A stretch of DNA of 64,000 nt, taken from Heliocidaris tuberculata (taxonomy: Eukaryota; Echinodermata; Echinoidea; Camarodonta; Echinometridae). Below the pieces are notes generated by a model. The model did not search any database and was not told the DNA's origin. It worked only from the letters and a program-made list of their open reading frames with translations. The DNA is taken from NCBI GenBank assembly GCA_025618425.1, contig CM046850.1, positions 1,745,408 through 1,809,407 on the forward strand. The letters run 5' to 3'. Below are positions 10,682 to 22,835 of the stretch, piece after piece (the stretch's first letter is position 1; every line of letters starts with the position of its first letter). The position numbers were made by a program, and so were the translations under genes.

Positions 10682-10960
10682 TCTCACTCGAAAAAAAAAA
10701 TGTTCGATATTAATATCTATCATGTCCTCTTTTCATTTTTTTTACGTTGACTTTCCTCTTACATGGTCTTTGCTCTTTTTAGCATCATCAATCATCCTTT
10801 CTTTCTCAGAAATTTTTACTATATCTTTCTCTGCGCCTCACTCGGAAAAAACATGTTGTGATATTCATATCTATCATGTCATCGTTTCATATTCTCGATG
10901 TAATCATGGTAATGTATAACTTCCGTCTAACATGCTCTGAAATGCTTATTTCATCATCTA
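10682..10960 (+). repeat. Two-copy direct repeat, period about 157 bp
   Basis: CTCACTCGAAAA...ATGTT-GATATTAATATCTATCATGTC at 10682 recurs in diverged form at about 10838 (CTCACTCGGAAAAA...GATATTCATATCTATCATGTC). Both units include a C/T-rich segment and an ACATG-CT motif. It is an old tandem duplication with no coding sense that I can see. Confidence 0.65.
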
Positions 10961-11375
10961 GGAGAAAAAAAAAAATACGTAGAGCTGTGGGGATGGAATT
11001 GTGGGTAGAACCGCTAGTGACATCGATTCGAATTAAGAGCTGTCAGTCTTAGCTATCATTGGATGGCATGGTCAGCGGTCTATTTATCAAACATTCTCCC
11101 CCTCATTACCAATGACATGCACTTTAGTGGTCGACTCTCCGTAGCTACCGGCAACGGCGTTGCCTTGAGGAGGGGGGGGGGGGCGATCGGCCCCCATCTT
11201 TTAATTCATTGGTCCATTTTTTTTTCTTCTCGACTCTCCAATGCTCATTGTAGTAAAGAGCTTGCAAACAAAACCAGTTTATCGTCAGATATAAATATTT
11301 GGTATCTAATTAATAATATTAAGTATCAAATAATACACTAAACAAAGTATTTACATAATATTGAATGGCCTTGAA

Positions 11376-11478
11376 TGGGATAAAGGGTATATCGCACGAA
11401 CTGATGAGCATATTTCACGAGTCGGCACGACGAGTGAAATATATTTTCAAATCGAGTGCGATATACCCTTTTGTCCCA
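11376..11478. mobile_element. Short palindromic element
   Basis: The left arm TGGGATAAAGGGTATATCGC is mirrored by GCGATATACCC TTTTGTCCCA at the right. An inner pair is ATATTTCAC / GTGAAATAT around a GC-rich loop. It is typical of a miniature hairpin element; no target duplication was identified. Confidence 0.7.
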
Positions 11479-11835
11479 CGAAAGAAAATCCATTTGATAT
11501 TTTATTATTAAATGTATGAAACCTAGTTCATCAAGTTTCACCATTACATGTCCTTATGTTTTTGTATCGACTTCAACATAAACACAGATATAAAAAACAT
11601 TATTTTGTTTAACCAAGCATCTTGCAAGGCCCGAGCCCATACATCCATAAACGCATATTTCCATTTTTTACGCGTCACGCGCGCCCCAAACCATGAGATA
11701 TGGAAAAGATATTGCACTGCCATCCGGGTACTTTTTCACAAACCATGAAATATTTAAAAAGAAAAGAAAAAAGATAACATATATAACAATGTCTCTTTGC
11801 AGTCGGAAAGAGCTTGGGATTAATACCCAAGCTCT

Positions 11836-12042
11836 AGTACTGCAGTTCTGATGAAGGCGCTGAAGTAAGTTCAATGAATTTCTTCACACCGGTACCTATC
11901 TTTATCTCACCTAGACCAAGTGTACGTGGCAATGATTAACGTCTTAACAGAGACAGGAGGTTAGTGATGGGGCAGGGATTCGAACCTAGTACCTTTTTAA
12001 TCCGTTGTCCGGTGACCTATCCACTATTGCACAACACGTCCA
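11836..12042 (-). mobile_element. tRNA-derived SINE
   Basis: The minus strand shows a box A-like head (GCAATAGTGGATAGG, plus-strand about 12016-12031) and an exact box B GGTTCGAATCC at 11977-11987. A body ending in AGTTCATTGAACTTACTTCAGCGCC (split here by one indel-like difference) continues towards 11836. It is a SINE, not a tRNA gene, because the cloverleaf is not maintained. Confidence 0.75.
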
Positions 12043-12459
12043 TCTGCGGGTATACGTTCACAACCATATTTTCATTGATTGATTTAAACTGGTAAGCTGT
12101 GCACAAGCATGCCCCCAAAGTAAAAACGCTGGCTACGCCTACACACTCCTGTCAACATCATGTCCACTCTACACACCCTGACACTCTTTGATTCCTTTGC
12201 ACTTCTCGTTTTACATCTTCCAACAATATTTATTACTCTTATTTTTACATGAAAAAATATAACTGGGTTTGTCATATTATTTTTTTTTTCCGGCTACTTT
12301 GCCTATCCCTTTTTCGGTTTTTTTATTATGTGGTTTTAAAAATGAAATTGAAAGGCGGATTGTATGTCATCCTCAGTAGAGTTCATTTTGAATTTTTAGA
12401 ATATATGTATGTTGAAAAATGAATATTTACCCCACATTTCATTGTTCCATATCGCGCTC

Positions 12460-12805
12460 TTGCTCTCTCTCTCTCTCTCTCTCCCTCTCTTTCTCACTTT
12501 CTCCTTAACCAATCTCCTTAACCAATCTTTCTCTCTTTCCCTCTCTCTCCCTCTCTCTCCCTCTCTCTCTCTCTTTTCTCTCTCCTTCGTATGCTCTCTC
12601 TCTCTTTTCACATCTTTTTTAATCAGTTACATCTTTACCCTTTTCTCTCTCTTTCTTTCTCTCTCGCACACATAATGTACACCACTACACACAAAACACC
12701 TATGCAAAACACACACATGCGCGCACCCACACTCTCGAGCGCACGCTGATCTATCTCTTTTCTCTTTCTCTCTCTCTCTCTCTCTGTGACTCTCTCTCTC
12801 TCCCC
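12460..12805. repeat. CT-rich low-complexity DNA
   Basis: Three blocks of CT repeats separated by short unique stretches, including an ACAC-rich part near 12665-12735. Long SLSLSL or ERERE frames across it are artefacts. Confidence 0.9.
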
Positions 12806-13725
12806 TCTCCCTGCTGTGTTCTCAGGTTTCTATCAAACCATCGTCATCTGTCTGTTTTTCAAATTTCAACCACTCCTTCTTTCTATCTCTATGTATAAAA
12901 TCAATACACCGGACACCACTTAATCTATGGAAGTGCCCGTTGCTTAACGTGTCATATATCTCATCTTTCTCTCTCCAGCTTGGACAAAAACACTCTTCTT
13001 TAGTCTGTTTATTGATATCCTGAGCCTGTAGCTTCTATAATCCAAATAGAACGCTATACCCTCCCCGCATGACGCACTGGTTTATTATCAATAAAGGCCA
13101 TATTCACCAAGTCCTAAAGTTCAGTCTTAATGAATGCTAAAAATGTACTTCGTCTCTAAGGTCGGGGTTAAAATGAACCCCGCATCTATCGTCGCCTTGC
13201 TCGGAAATAAGTAATCAATTAGAATGGTTTGGGATAATTGGTGCTACCTCTAAACACATGACTGTTGATATGAATTAATCTATTATTTTCCACGAGAAAA
13301 TGTCGTCTCCGTGAAAAAGGTAGAGGTAATCATTAGGAAGAAATTCTCCCGTGATTATCGTAATTTTTCTCAGTAGGTAAGCATGTACCTATACGATAGA
13401 GTTGCAGTGCGGATAGGTATGAACAGACGAATGATGGGTATCATTCTCCTTAGGAAATAGTGAATAATTTTATAGACACCTGTGCGTCCCTTAAAGCTTT
13501 AAAAAATTGCATGTTACATTTTTTGTAGAAAAGTATTCCCATGATCTCTTTCCTTAAACATGGTGGGTCTTGGTAACATGACTTTCTAGATAAAAAAGTA
13601 AGGCTTTGTAATAAGACCAGAAGACAGTAATATGGTTATGGATAATTAACTGCTGGGTGGATTACAACAACATCATTAAGTCAGAAAGGGATTATTCATA
13701 CCATTTGTTGGAAACTTCACTTTCC
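12806..13725. other. No gene seen
   Basis: Unique-looking AT-rich sequence; I can support nothing specific in it. Confidence 0.4.
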
Positions 13726-14476
13726 AAAGGGAAAATCCAGTCTGATATTACGTTTGTCTTACAAGATTCAAACAGTTTAAAAAACAGATCAATAAAAGTT
13801 TGAGCAAAATCTGATAAGAAATAAGAAAGTTATGAATTTTTGAAGTTTTAATCAATCAAACACAAATTGGCAAATCCGTGACGTATAATGCGAGCCCATC
13901 CCCAATTTGCTCCGTACACAAACATTCACAAATTCTAATTTTCTTTGTTTTTGATGAGGGAATAGAATTGTATCATACAGGTTATGTGTAAACATATAAG
14001 TGAGATGATTTTAATATAGGGCGCATAAAATATTTTATTTGGAGAAAATGGAAATTTATGATTTTTTCTTTTTTTTCAGTACAGGGCAAATGGGGAAAGG
14101 AGGTCGCAAGATACGTCACGGAGTTAATTTGCAGGCACAAACCTTGGTCAGTCGTAAAAGAGTGTCTGCACTGTAAGACTACCATAGGCCATGTACTATA
14201 GCTGCTCCTGACACAGGACCAAAAGGTAGCTGAATTAGGCTTCTCTCAAGACACAATGATTTTCTAATAAAGTGTCAAATTAGGGTCTGTGCTTGCAGAC
14301 TATCACGGAGTTGCCAATTTGTGTTTGATTTATTACAACTTCAAAAATTCGTAACATTTCTTATTCATTATCGGATTTTTCAACTTCCATTGATCTGTTT
14401 CTAAAGACAATGAAAGATGTTAATGTTTCTTCTTCTTTTAATACCAACTTGATATCTGGCTGGACTTCCCCTTTAA
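13726..14476. mobile_element. Kolobok-like non-autonomous palindromic element (TTAA-bounded)
   Basis: The left end AAAGGGAAAATCCAGTCTGA is mirrored by TCTGGCTGGACTTCCCCTTT at the right, followed by TTAA. Long interior arms also match: CAAACACAAATTGGCAA left, TTGCCAATTTGTGTTTGAT right. A second, inner inverted pair (about 13864-13913 against 14085-14133, sharing CCGTGACGTAT) nests inside. A terminal AAAGGGGAAG next to TTAA resembles Kolobok-type transposons as I remember them; that family call is tentative. No transposase is encoded. Confidence 0.75.
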
Positions 14477-14663
14477 CATGTTTAACGGGTGTTCAACAAC
14501 ATTACATAATTGGGGTGGGGTGTTGCATGTCAAATCATATACCTGAGGTTTAAACATATTTGTTTTTTAAAGGTTCAAAGTACCGTCAGGAAATTCATTA
14601 ATGTCGTTGGATTATAACAACATTGAAATTTCAGTGTAGGAAAGAGTGAGGGGTGGATGGGGG

Positions 14664-14712
14664 GGGGTGAGGGGAGAGAGAGAGAGAGAGAGAGAGGGTG
14701 GTGAGGGAAGGT

Positions 14713-14743
<31 letters not shown>

Positions 14744-14754
14744 GGTGAGGGAAG

Positions 14755-14800
<46 letters not shown>
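14664..14800. repeat. GA-repeat array with higher-order unit
   Basis: Runs of GA are separated by the same spacer, GGTGGTGAGGGAAGGTA, which occurs twice, so a unit of about 45-50 bp has been duplicated rather than only the dinucleotide. Confidence 0.9.
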
Positions 14801-14802
<2 letters not shown>

Positions 14803-16412
14803 GGGTGAGAAAGGGGGAAACATAGCATGAAAATAAAATGATACGACCCAACACTGGGACGGAATCATCCCCCATTTTTTTTTCTCACCACGACTGCAGT
14901 GAGCTATCCAACCCTTCTCAATATGACAGAACTTTGTAACGCTACGCCTCTGTAACGAGCTTTACCAGACGAATAAGGTTTCTCGAAACAGAGTAAGTTT
15001 AATCCTCTATACACACTCTCAGATTGTCACCAATTCTCGCAATTACTATTAATCCTTTAATGAATGGCCTCTCAATATTGTTTCAAAGTAATCAAATGCT
15101 CAGACGTTGTGTCTCTGCACTGCGCTCATGGCACCGGAGTACATCGTAAGAGCCGTTTCGAATTATGTCAACTAATTTAATGAGATATGGTGTCCATAAA
15201 AATCTTAGCTTTATTCCCCCAAAAGTGTAACCTTGGCAATTTCACCTTAATTTGTTTGCCAAACAAAATAATATAACCTTACCATTTGGCAGTGTTCGGG
15301 GATTAATAAATGAAATACAAATCCTATTTTAGGGCTGTGCGGCAGTTTACGTGATATTTTTTACATGAACACAATTTGCACGGCATATTATGTTTCCTTT
15401 TCATGATATTTTGCACTCTAGATAAGATCTTGATGTATTAGGATATGATTACATTCAGTTTGTGTTGACACAGAGTATTTCATTTCCGTATGGTCGAGCT
15501 GGAGAAGAAATATCAAAGTACAGAATCCTACAATTTTGAAAAAAAAAAAAAAAATTGTTCGGAATATTCATGATAATGAATTTTTATAGGTCAAGGGAAG
15601 TTTCTCTGAAAATTTAACATATAGATATGTGCCAGGAATTTCGTTAACATTTTACGTTTTTTTAATTCTTTCTGCAAATATGCCAAAATTTGACGACATT
15701 ATTTTTTTTCTCTCTCTCGTTTAAAAAAAATCTTTTGGGCAAGTTTCAAGATTAAGCCGAATCCAAACGGTTGTTATCCCTTTGATTATTCTTATTTGTG
15801 TCAATGGTTTGGACCGGAAATGATTATTTGAAGGACACTGTACAGCATGTCAAACACATACTTCACTACATCGAGCATGTTTAGGGTTTGAAATTCAGAA
15901 TGGTAGAAAATAAAGGAACATGTTATCATGTTGATACGCACATGTCATACCGTTCCTTTGTACATCACCATGTGGCCCTACAAGTGAAATGCATCCATGC
16001 ATGTATATTTCACACGATTCAATTTCAATATTAAAGTGCTGGCAATATACAGGTGTTGGTAACCCATGTGCTCGAAGGTGGAAAATCAGAAAGGTCTCGT
16101 AAAAATATATATGATTCCAATATCGACGCTATGATTCACGGTTCCCATGGGAACGGTTTTAGCTTGTTTGGGTACCTGTTGACACGATCACCATTGGATG
16201 GTGTATCGGTGTGAGATCGATCCGGTCAAGCATTGGTCTCATATTGATTAAATGATAAAGTGCACAAGGTCAGCATGGTGGGCGACAATAGCAGAGGAAA
16301 GATGAAAAATAAATGTATTTGATTACATGACGAGTTGTAGTTAAATTAGTACACTTCATGTAATAAAATGAACCAATGCTGATGTGATTTTAGTAACAAT
16401 AAATATTGTGAT
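14801..16412. other. No gene seen
   Basis: AT-rich. It holds an A run at about 15540-15554 and scattered T runs. No coding region or repeat family was recognised. Confidence 0.4.
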
Positions 16413-16640
16413 TACACTGTAAAATGTGTTGGGTAAAATTTTACCCAACATTGGGTAATTTTTAAAATCAAATTTTGATTACATTTTAACCACTTTTAAC
16501 CAACTTTGGCTTAAATCTTACCTAACAGAAATGCGTGTCTGCTTTTTTTTTACCAACCATTCTGAAATTGTGAATAGTTTTACCCAGACTCAATATTTTT
16601 CTTAAATTCTAGAATCAATAAACTGTAAAAGGAAACCTAC
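16413..16640. mobile_element. Possible miniature element with 24-bp perfect palindrome
   Basis: An ACACTGTAAAA-type left end is followed by a perfect 24-base palindrome at 16427-16450 (TGTTGGGTAAAA and its reverse complement). Further TTTTACCCA / GGGTAA motifs follow. This style is common in hAT-like miniature elements, but I could not define the right end. Confidence 0.4.
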
Positions 16641-17396
16641 TTTTGCAGCCCTCAGTCTGCCCCACCGATTTTTCTCAGAACCGGCAATTAAGTTTAAATA
16701 AAAGCTAGGACCATAAACGCATATATTTTATTCAATATTATCAATACTCTAATTTTATCCGATAAACAGTTAAATACGTTTAGAAAATTAAAATGAAAAG
16801 AATTGCTCTTTAAATGCTGACGATTCAGTAAAATTGTTAAAGTTTTGATGATCCAGTATTATACATGTATAAGTTTGATTTCATAATTCCTGTTTGAATG
16901 ATCAATTCAGAATACCTACACTCCACTTTATTTAACAACAAAATGATATGACCAATACTAATTATTTCCTTCAATATTCCCTCTTATTTTTTCCACGCCT
17001 AAGAAAAGAAAGATGTACCAATCCTCTTCTTGTTCAAATTATTTGCAATGCAGAATGAGGTCATTATGATCATGACGTGTGATTTCGGTATATTTTTGGT
17101 ACCTGATTTACACGACTCTGGTTATAAATCTAATTAGATTGGGATTGTGGCTGGGAAATTCCATTCAAGATGCCGTAATTGAGAATTCAGTGGTCTGGTG
17201 TAGAGACATGAAATTGGTATACAAAGGGTAACGTGTGGTGCCGAGAATGGCAAAGGCGGCAATTATGCATACTTCGTGCAATATGAATAAACCTTTAAGC
17301 TCCTTTCCAAAAGGTGCTAGAGCCATTCCTTATATTCGCCAATCGATCATGTGCGATAGCGTGTGTGAGTGTGTGTGTGTTTCAGAAGATATACTA
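16641..17396. other. No gene seen
   Basis: AT-rich sequence with no supported feature except a short GTGTGT run at about 17362-17380. Confidence 0.4.
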
Positions 17397-20090
17397 TGGA
17401 GATATTTGAACTTTGAACTTGAACTTGAACTTTTTTATCCAATAACAATATTGAAAATATGACAAAAGCTGTACAAAATTAGATACAACATAATTAAGGG
17501 GAAAAAAGGAACCAGAAAATAGCAAGAATGCTAATCGAGTCTGATACCTTTAAACATATGAAAAGATTGTTTAGTTAAAAAGAATTAACAACAAAAAATT
17601 GTAGTGGTAAATATGGACTGGATTATAAACAAAACTATAATAATAACTATAATAAAATCTACAAGTACAAAGTATGTGCAGTTGGTATACTTTCACAATC
17701 TTTAACTTTCTAAATGGTTTTGAATAAGTCATGATTGAACCAAATGTGATAGCGCGTATATAGAGCCATTTTTGAACGAACAACAGTATACACTTTTAAT
17801 AGATGCGTTTCATATTTGCTACCCCATACTTCATTACCAAAGTTTTTGTACCGTAAAATCAAGATTTTCTGGGGGTCAAACTGTCTGAGTCTAAAAATAA
17901 TGCTAAGTTTCTTTCTAATACATTTGTTTACCTTCTCGATTTTGTTTTTCCAAGTTAAGTGTTTATCGATGTTCAACCTACAAAAGATGCAAAATAAACT
18001 TCAATTATAATGGTATCTGCAATTGACAGCATACTTTCCACTTCAATTGTTTTTCGGCTTCCACTATTTTTGTTTTTGATAAATCGATTCCATTTGTTTT
18101 TAATAATTTGATTGTAAGTTAATTTGCATTAAACCAACTTGATAACTTTTTGAGATGTGAATTAACTTCATCTATATAATTTTTCTAACTGGAAATGTAT
18201 GAAAAATGTTTAAATCATCAGCAAAGAGTCTAAAACTGAAGTAATCTGTACAGTCTGGCAAACCATTAATATACATTTAAAAGAGTGTCGACCCTAATAC
18301 AGATCCTTGTGGTACACCGTATCTTGTTATCTTCCTTGATGAGCTTATCCTACCACTGATATTTTACAAACTGAGTTCTGTTGCATAGATAATTTTCAAA
18401 TCACATCAGGGGTAATCCCTAATTCCATAGCGTTTGAATCTTCTAATAAATATGGAATGGTCTATAATTGTGCCAAAGGCTTTTTTTGAAGTATACAAAG
18501 ACATCAAGTGTTAATCTCCCTTCATCAAGAAATTGTATAACATCATTTATCAGATTTGAGAAGGACAATTTCTTATTACTATATTGCTTACGAAACCCAT
18601 ATTGGTGCTGGCATAAAATGTCATTTTCTCAAGGCAAGCAAGTATTCTTTTATTTACTGGTTTTTCAAGGACCTTTACTAATAGAGGTAATATTGAAATT
18701 CGACGATAATTTCCAGAGCATCATTCTTCCTTTCTTAAAGACTGTTGTTAATTTAGCTACATTTATACCACTTGGAAATTTACCTGTCAGAAGGGACAGA
18801 TTAAAGATGTAAGAAAGTTGTTCTGCCATGAATTACGTGGCGTCCTTTAACAAGCATGCAGGAATGTTATCATAAACACATGCTTTATTTACACTGAGGG
18901 ATACAAGATGGCCTCTACCTTTGAAGTATGTAATAGGCTTACTTGATTATGAATGTATTTATCAAAAGAATTGTCAACAGGGTCTCACATAATATCTTTG
19001 GCAAGAATTGTGCATATATTTACCCCAAAAGTCATTGAATGCTTCTGTTATTTTAGAATTTTAAATAACAATCTCTTTACCTCCATCTGCATAGTTACCA
19101 TTTCACAGATATTCTGCATGGGTTGTCTTGGATTTACTCTTTCCGCTGTGGAGGAGGTCATTTATTGATTTCCATGTCTGACTTGTGTCTCCGCTGTGGG
19201 TTTCAAATAACTCTGTGTAGTATTTTCTTTATGCATTCTGAGACTAGAAGTCAAAAAATTGCGATATCTGTTGTATGTTGATACTAGAGGTAAAAAAAAA
19301 AACAACAACAAAACATTTGGCACTTTTGTTTGTTGATTACTCAAAATTTATAACTCGTATCAGACTGGGATTTTCACATTGTAAAGTCGAAGGATGTCAA
19401 ATCTGTTCGGAATAAGTATCATGAAATCTCTTTGAAAACCTTTTTATACAACAATGTTCAGAATATTTAATTAGCTTTCCAGTAAAAGAAAATCAAGGCC
19501 ACAAAATCTGTGTGCATCAGTATGCAATTCAGAGCACAATATCCATTGTGCACTGCAGCTGAAATTCTTGAGGACCTCATTTAACCCAGAATCATGAATC
19601 ATTAATTACACTGGACAGCAGTGATAGCAGGTGAGATGCTCACAAAGACAATTGTTGTGTTCTGGATTAATTACTGACACACAATGATTTTGTGGTCTCA
19701 GTTTTTTTTTTTTTTAAAGTGAAAATCTAACTGAATAATCAGATCATTATAAAAATAATAATAATGAAGGAAATTTCAAAAAACCTTTTTTTCCAAATAA
19801 ATCTGACATCCTTCAATTTTACATTTTGAAAACCTCAGTCTGATACGAGTTATAATTTTTGAGTTATTGAAGATCAAAGTGTCAAATGTTCTTTTTTTTT
19901 TCATGGTACTGATTGAATACTTTGGCAAAAAGTCTCTTTGATAAAACGCTTACAATGTCTGTATTTGATCTTCTTTTGTAATAGAGGGTCACTTGACCAG
20001 TTCTTAAATATGGCAAATGTTGGAAGGTGATCTGATACATCAGTAATAATGATTTCTGCTTTGACACGACTTGCAGTAATATAAATTATA
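17397..20090 (-). mobile_element. Decayed LINE (APE-type endonuclease + reverse transcriptase)
   Basis: Minus-strand translation across several broken frames shows a non-LTR retrotransposon. SDHLPTFAIF at about 20010-20035 is the end of an AP-endonuclease domain. After the palindrome at 19291-19902 come YNRYRNFLTSSLRMHKEN (about 19228-19283), an AF(N)DFW-type linker, and LTGKFPSG...KKGR...ENYRRISILPL near 18650-18800. Then come YGFRKQ, a KAFGTIDHS motif, FENYLCNRTQFVKY, GVPQGSVLG (18292-18318) and the catalytic FADD (18214-18225). The post-RT region with LTWKNKIEKVNK and EVWGSKYETHL lies at 17750-17970. The element ends in a (GTTCAA)n-type tail at 17404-17432. Many stops and frameshifts make it inactive. 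The motifs fit the jockey/CR1/L2 group; the exact clade is not determined. Most of the endonuclease and any ORF1 are missing. Confidence 0.9.
19291..19902. mobile_element. Palindromic element lying inside the LINE
   Basis: From AACATTTGGCACTTTTG at 19312 the sequence TAACTCGTATCAGACTG...GAAGGATGTCA is mirrored by the reverse complement at 19801-19890. A-runs at the left end and T-runs at the right end extend the match. Weaker symmetry (GGCCACAAAATC / GATTTTGTGGTC) continues towards a centre near 19600, so the arms are about 290 bp each. It separates endonuclease and RT coding of the host LINE, so either it inserted there or the LINE was rearranged around it. Confidence 0.8.
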
Positions 20091-20111
20091 AATCGAGCGA
20101 GTTTTATGTCC

Positions 20112-20175
20112 TATGAGTTTTATTTCCAAAACAAGCTACATTCATTTTCAATTTATTTTCAGAGCATGCTACATC
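20112..20175 (+). repeat. About 32-bp repeat unit (CATGCTACATCCAT)
   Basis: Two diverged units, TTTCCAAAACAAGCTACATTCA and TTTTCAGAGCATGCTACATCCA, stand in tandem. The same unit recurs at 29895-29960. Confidence 0.6.
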
Positions 20176-22356
20176 CATGAAGAATGCCCTTTAAGGGTAC
20201 TGACCAATGACAGAGAAGCACGACATCGTGAATGATCAAGGACGGTCCTTCGGTTTTCCATAAAATAGAATGTGCTTGCTACACTGTACGTGTGGTGGAT
20301 CAAGATTTTTGTTCTAAAACATGATACATCTACAGATTTATAACAGTAATTAAGTGGTTTTATTATCCCATCAAGCAGTAGTGCTAAAGGGAAATTTACA
20401 ATTCATGCCCATAGTGCAAAATAAGAGAATGAAAATTCCTTCTTTTTTTCAAATCTAAGACATAAGTTTTATAGAAGTACAATGTATTGGACTTAACTTT
20501 ATGTTTATTAAATGTGTTTGTTTGTTGGTATGTTTCAACGATTTACCTATCACTTCATATAAGCGTGCTGGAGCATCACCCCATACCAGTTCTCGTTAAG
20601 TTGTCAAAACGTTGATAAATATATGCCATGTACAGGTCTATGAATAAAACGTCGAAATAAAAGAAAGAAAGAACGAAAGAAAGGAAGAAAGAAAATAAAC
20701 ATAAGAAATGAACAGAAGGTCAGCTAGCAGTTTTTCATTCGTCTGACTTACACTCTACTATCTCTTATATGCCTGTCATTCAAGCACCATCTTACATCGT
20801 CATTCATTTGTTATATTGCAATGCAATTTCGCTGTGCATTAAGCCTGATGAAGTGCGTTGGATCAGTTCACCATCACATCCAACCAAACTTGATTCGATT
20901 GGTTTTTCTTCTCTTCTCAGGTTCAGACACACGCCTTGATGGTCAGCAATTATTGATGTGATCAATATACCATTTCTGCCTTGAAGATGAGGTTTAAGAC
21001 GTCACGTAGCAACTACAGGAGGTGCAGAAATGAAGGCTTCGTGGACGTTATTTATATCATAATTCATTATTATTAAATGTATATCATAGTACAGAAAGAA
21101 AAATGCCAGTCAAAAGTTGAACAATCAAGTTCGACTGAATAGCCTTCTTTCATCCAACTTCTGTTTGGATTCGTTTTAAAGTATTTTAGGTTCCTGGAAT
21201 CCGACGATTATATTACGTTTGAAGAATAATTAAGTGAAGGATCAAGGATTTTAATAAAACCAATAATGTCATTTGGGGGGAAAAGCTTCAAACAAGCCTT
21301 TGAAATACCGTAGCTTTTAGCCAAGCGGCCACAATAATTTCAAGGTATCCCCAGGTGTATTCATTCATTAAAACCTCGGTCGAGAAAGCCAGTTGTATAT
21401 AAATGCCTTTTTGAAGGAATATGTCCCTCAGTCACATCCACCACAGGATTACAAAGTGAATGAACCACTCTACTATTCAATTGTGATACATCTGTTAATG
21501 CAAGTTGAAATACGACGAGGAAGGAAGAGGAATAATGATAAAACCATTATTATAGAGATGAGGAAGAATAAAAACTGGTTATATAGACGGAAACTGTGAA
21601 GTTAGAAATGTATTATTAATAATGTTTCTTGCCATTATTGCTATTGATAGAGAACTATCAAAGACTTTGGCTATATACCCAATGAAATGCAAAGTATTTC
21701 CCAATTATTGACATCATTCATCATGTATCTAGTCCAAGATGGAAATCTCCTTATACAGAATTCGATCTAATGTCCAAGATAAATCGTTACGAGTAACATT
21801 CGCGCGATGATGTGTCCGCATTCATTTATATGATGATCAGGAGCAAGGCATATTTCATAACCAAACGAGCTCTGGGAAAGACAAAATGATGTTGCTACAA
21901 ATCTACGCACAATGAATGGTAAATGTCATAAGTATCCAAGGTCGTTTCTATTGAGGCCCAACTTCAGTGCTATTAGATTTGATAGGTGAGGTAAACATGT
22001 GATCGAAATTGAATCCTGATATCGTATACGAACATCAAAAAGAGGCTATTGATTTAAAGCAAGGTCAAAATCTTATCTAAAGGTTCTTCTTTTATAATTT
22101 CCAATGAAGTGATCAACACAATAATATTGTCTCAAGGTGTTCTTGAAAATGGCTTTTCTATCCTTTATAGATTAACGTACTATCAATACCATCACAAAAC
22201 CTTCAAGAAATGAACTCAAGGGCAATTTCAATACCATGCATACGGCTGACAGAAATCAAGATTAAAGGTTCTGGATTTTTTTTCAAAAACGTAAATGATA
22301 TATAAGTTTAACATGTAAAATAACCAACGGAATCACGGTTAAAGACTGATGCTGTA
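20176..22356. other. No gene seen
   Basis: AT-rich, with a GAAA-rich run at about 20660-20700 just after AATAAA-like signals (20643-20660) that could be the end of an old retroposed sequence. No frame has a recognisable domain. Confidence 0.4.
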
Positions 22357-22443
22357 CATCACCTTTTGGACTGTGCGAATCATGTTCTTATCATTACGTC
22401 ATTATTATTATTATGTAACGTTCACACTTCAAAAGGTGATGGA
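22357..22443. repeat. Short hairpin-forming inverted repeat
   Basis: CATCACCTTTTGGACTGTGCGAA is mirrored by TTCACACTTCAAAAGGTGATG (a few mismatches), with an ATT-rich loop between the arms. Confidence 0.6.
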
Positions 22444-22607
22444 CAAGCCTATTTTTACATTACCTAAGGTTTAATTCTTAAACATGAAAGTCTTTGCTAT
22501 CGTGTTGATCTGAGTACAAGTTAAAAATCGGTTTGTTAGGAAGGAGGATTATGGGTGGCAGCAGTGACATGGAATTTGCTTTGAATTTTATTCCTCCAAT
22601 AATGGAA

Positions 22608-22693
22608 TTAACTATGATGAAGATGATGACGATAATGATAATGGAAAATGATTATGATGATGATAACAACAACAACAGCAACATCAACAACAA

Positions 22694-22725
<32 letters not shown>

Positions 22726-22835
22726 ATGATAATAATGATATAAATAATTATAATGATACTACTTCTACTATTACTACTACTAATAATATTGATAATCATA
22801 ACAATAATAATAATAATGATAATGGAAAAGGGATA
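22608..22835. repeat. Trinucleotide-rich low-complexity DNA (ATG/AAC/ACT/AAT)
   Basis: ATGATG-like, AACAAC, ACTACT and AATAAT tracts follow one another. The Asn/Thr-rich and Ile/Ser-rich frames over it on both strands are products of the repeat, not genes. Confidence 0.95.

Noticed and set aside
18468..19168. Plus-strand open frames of 114 and 71 residues
   Set aside because: They are antisense to recognisable LINE reverse-transcriptase coding on the minus strand.
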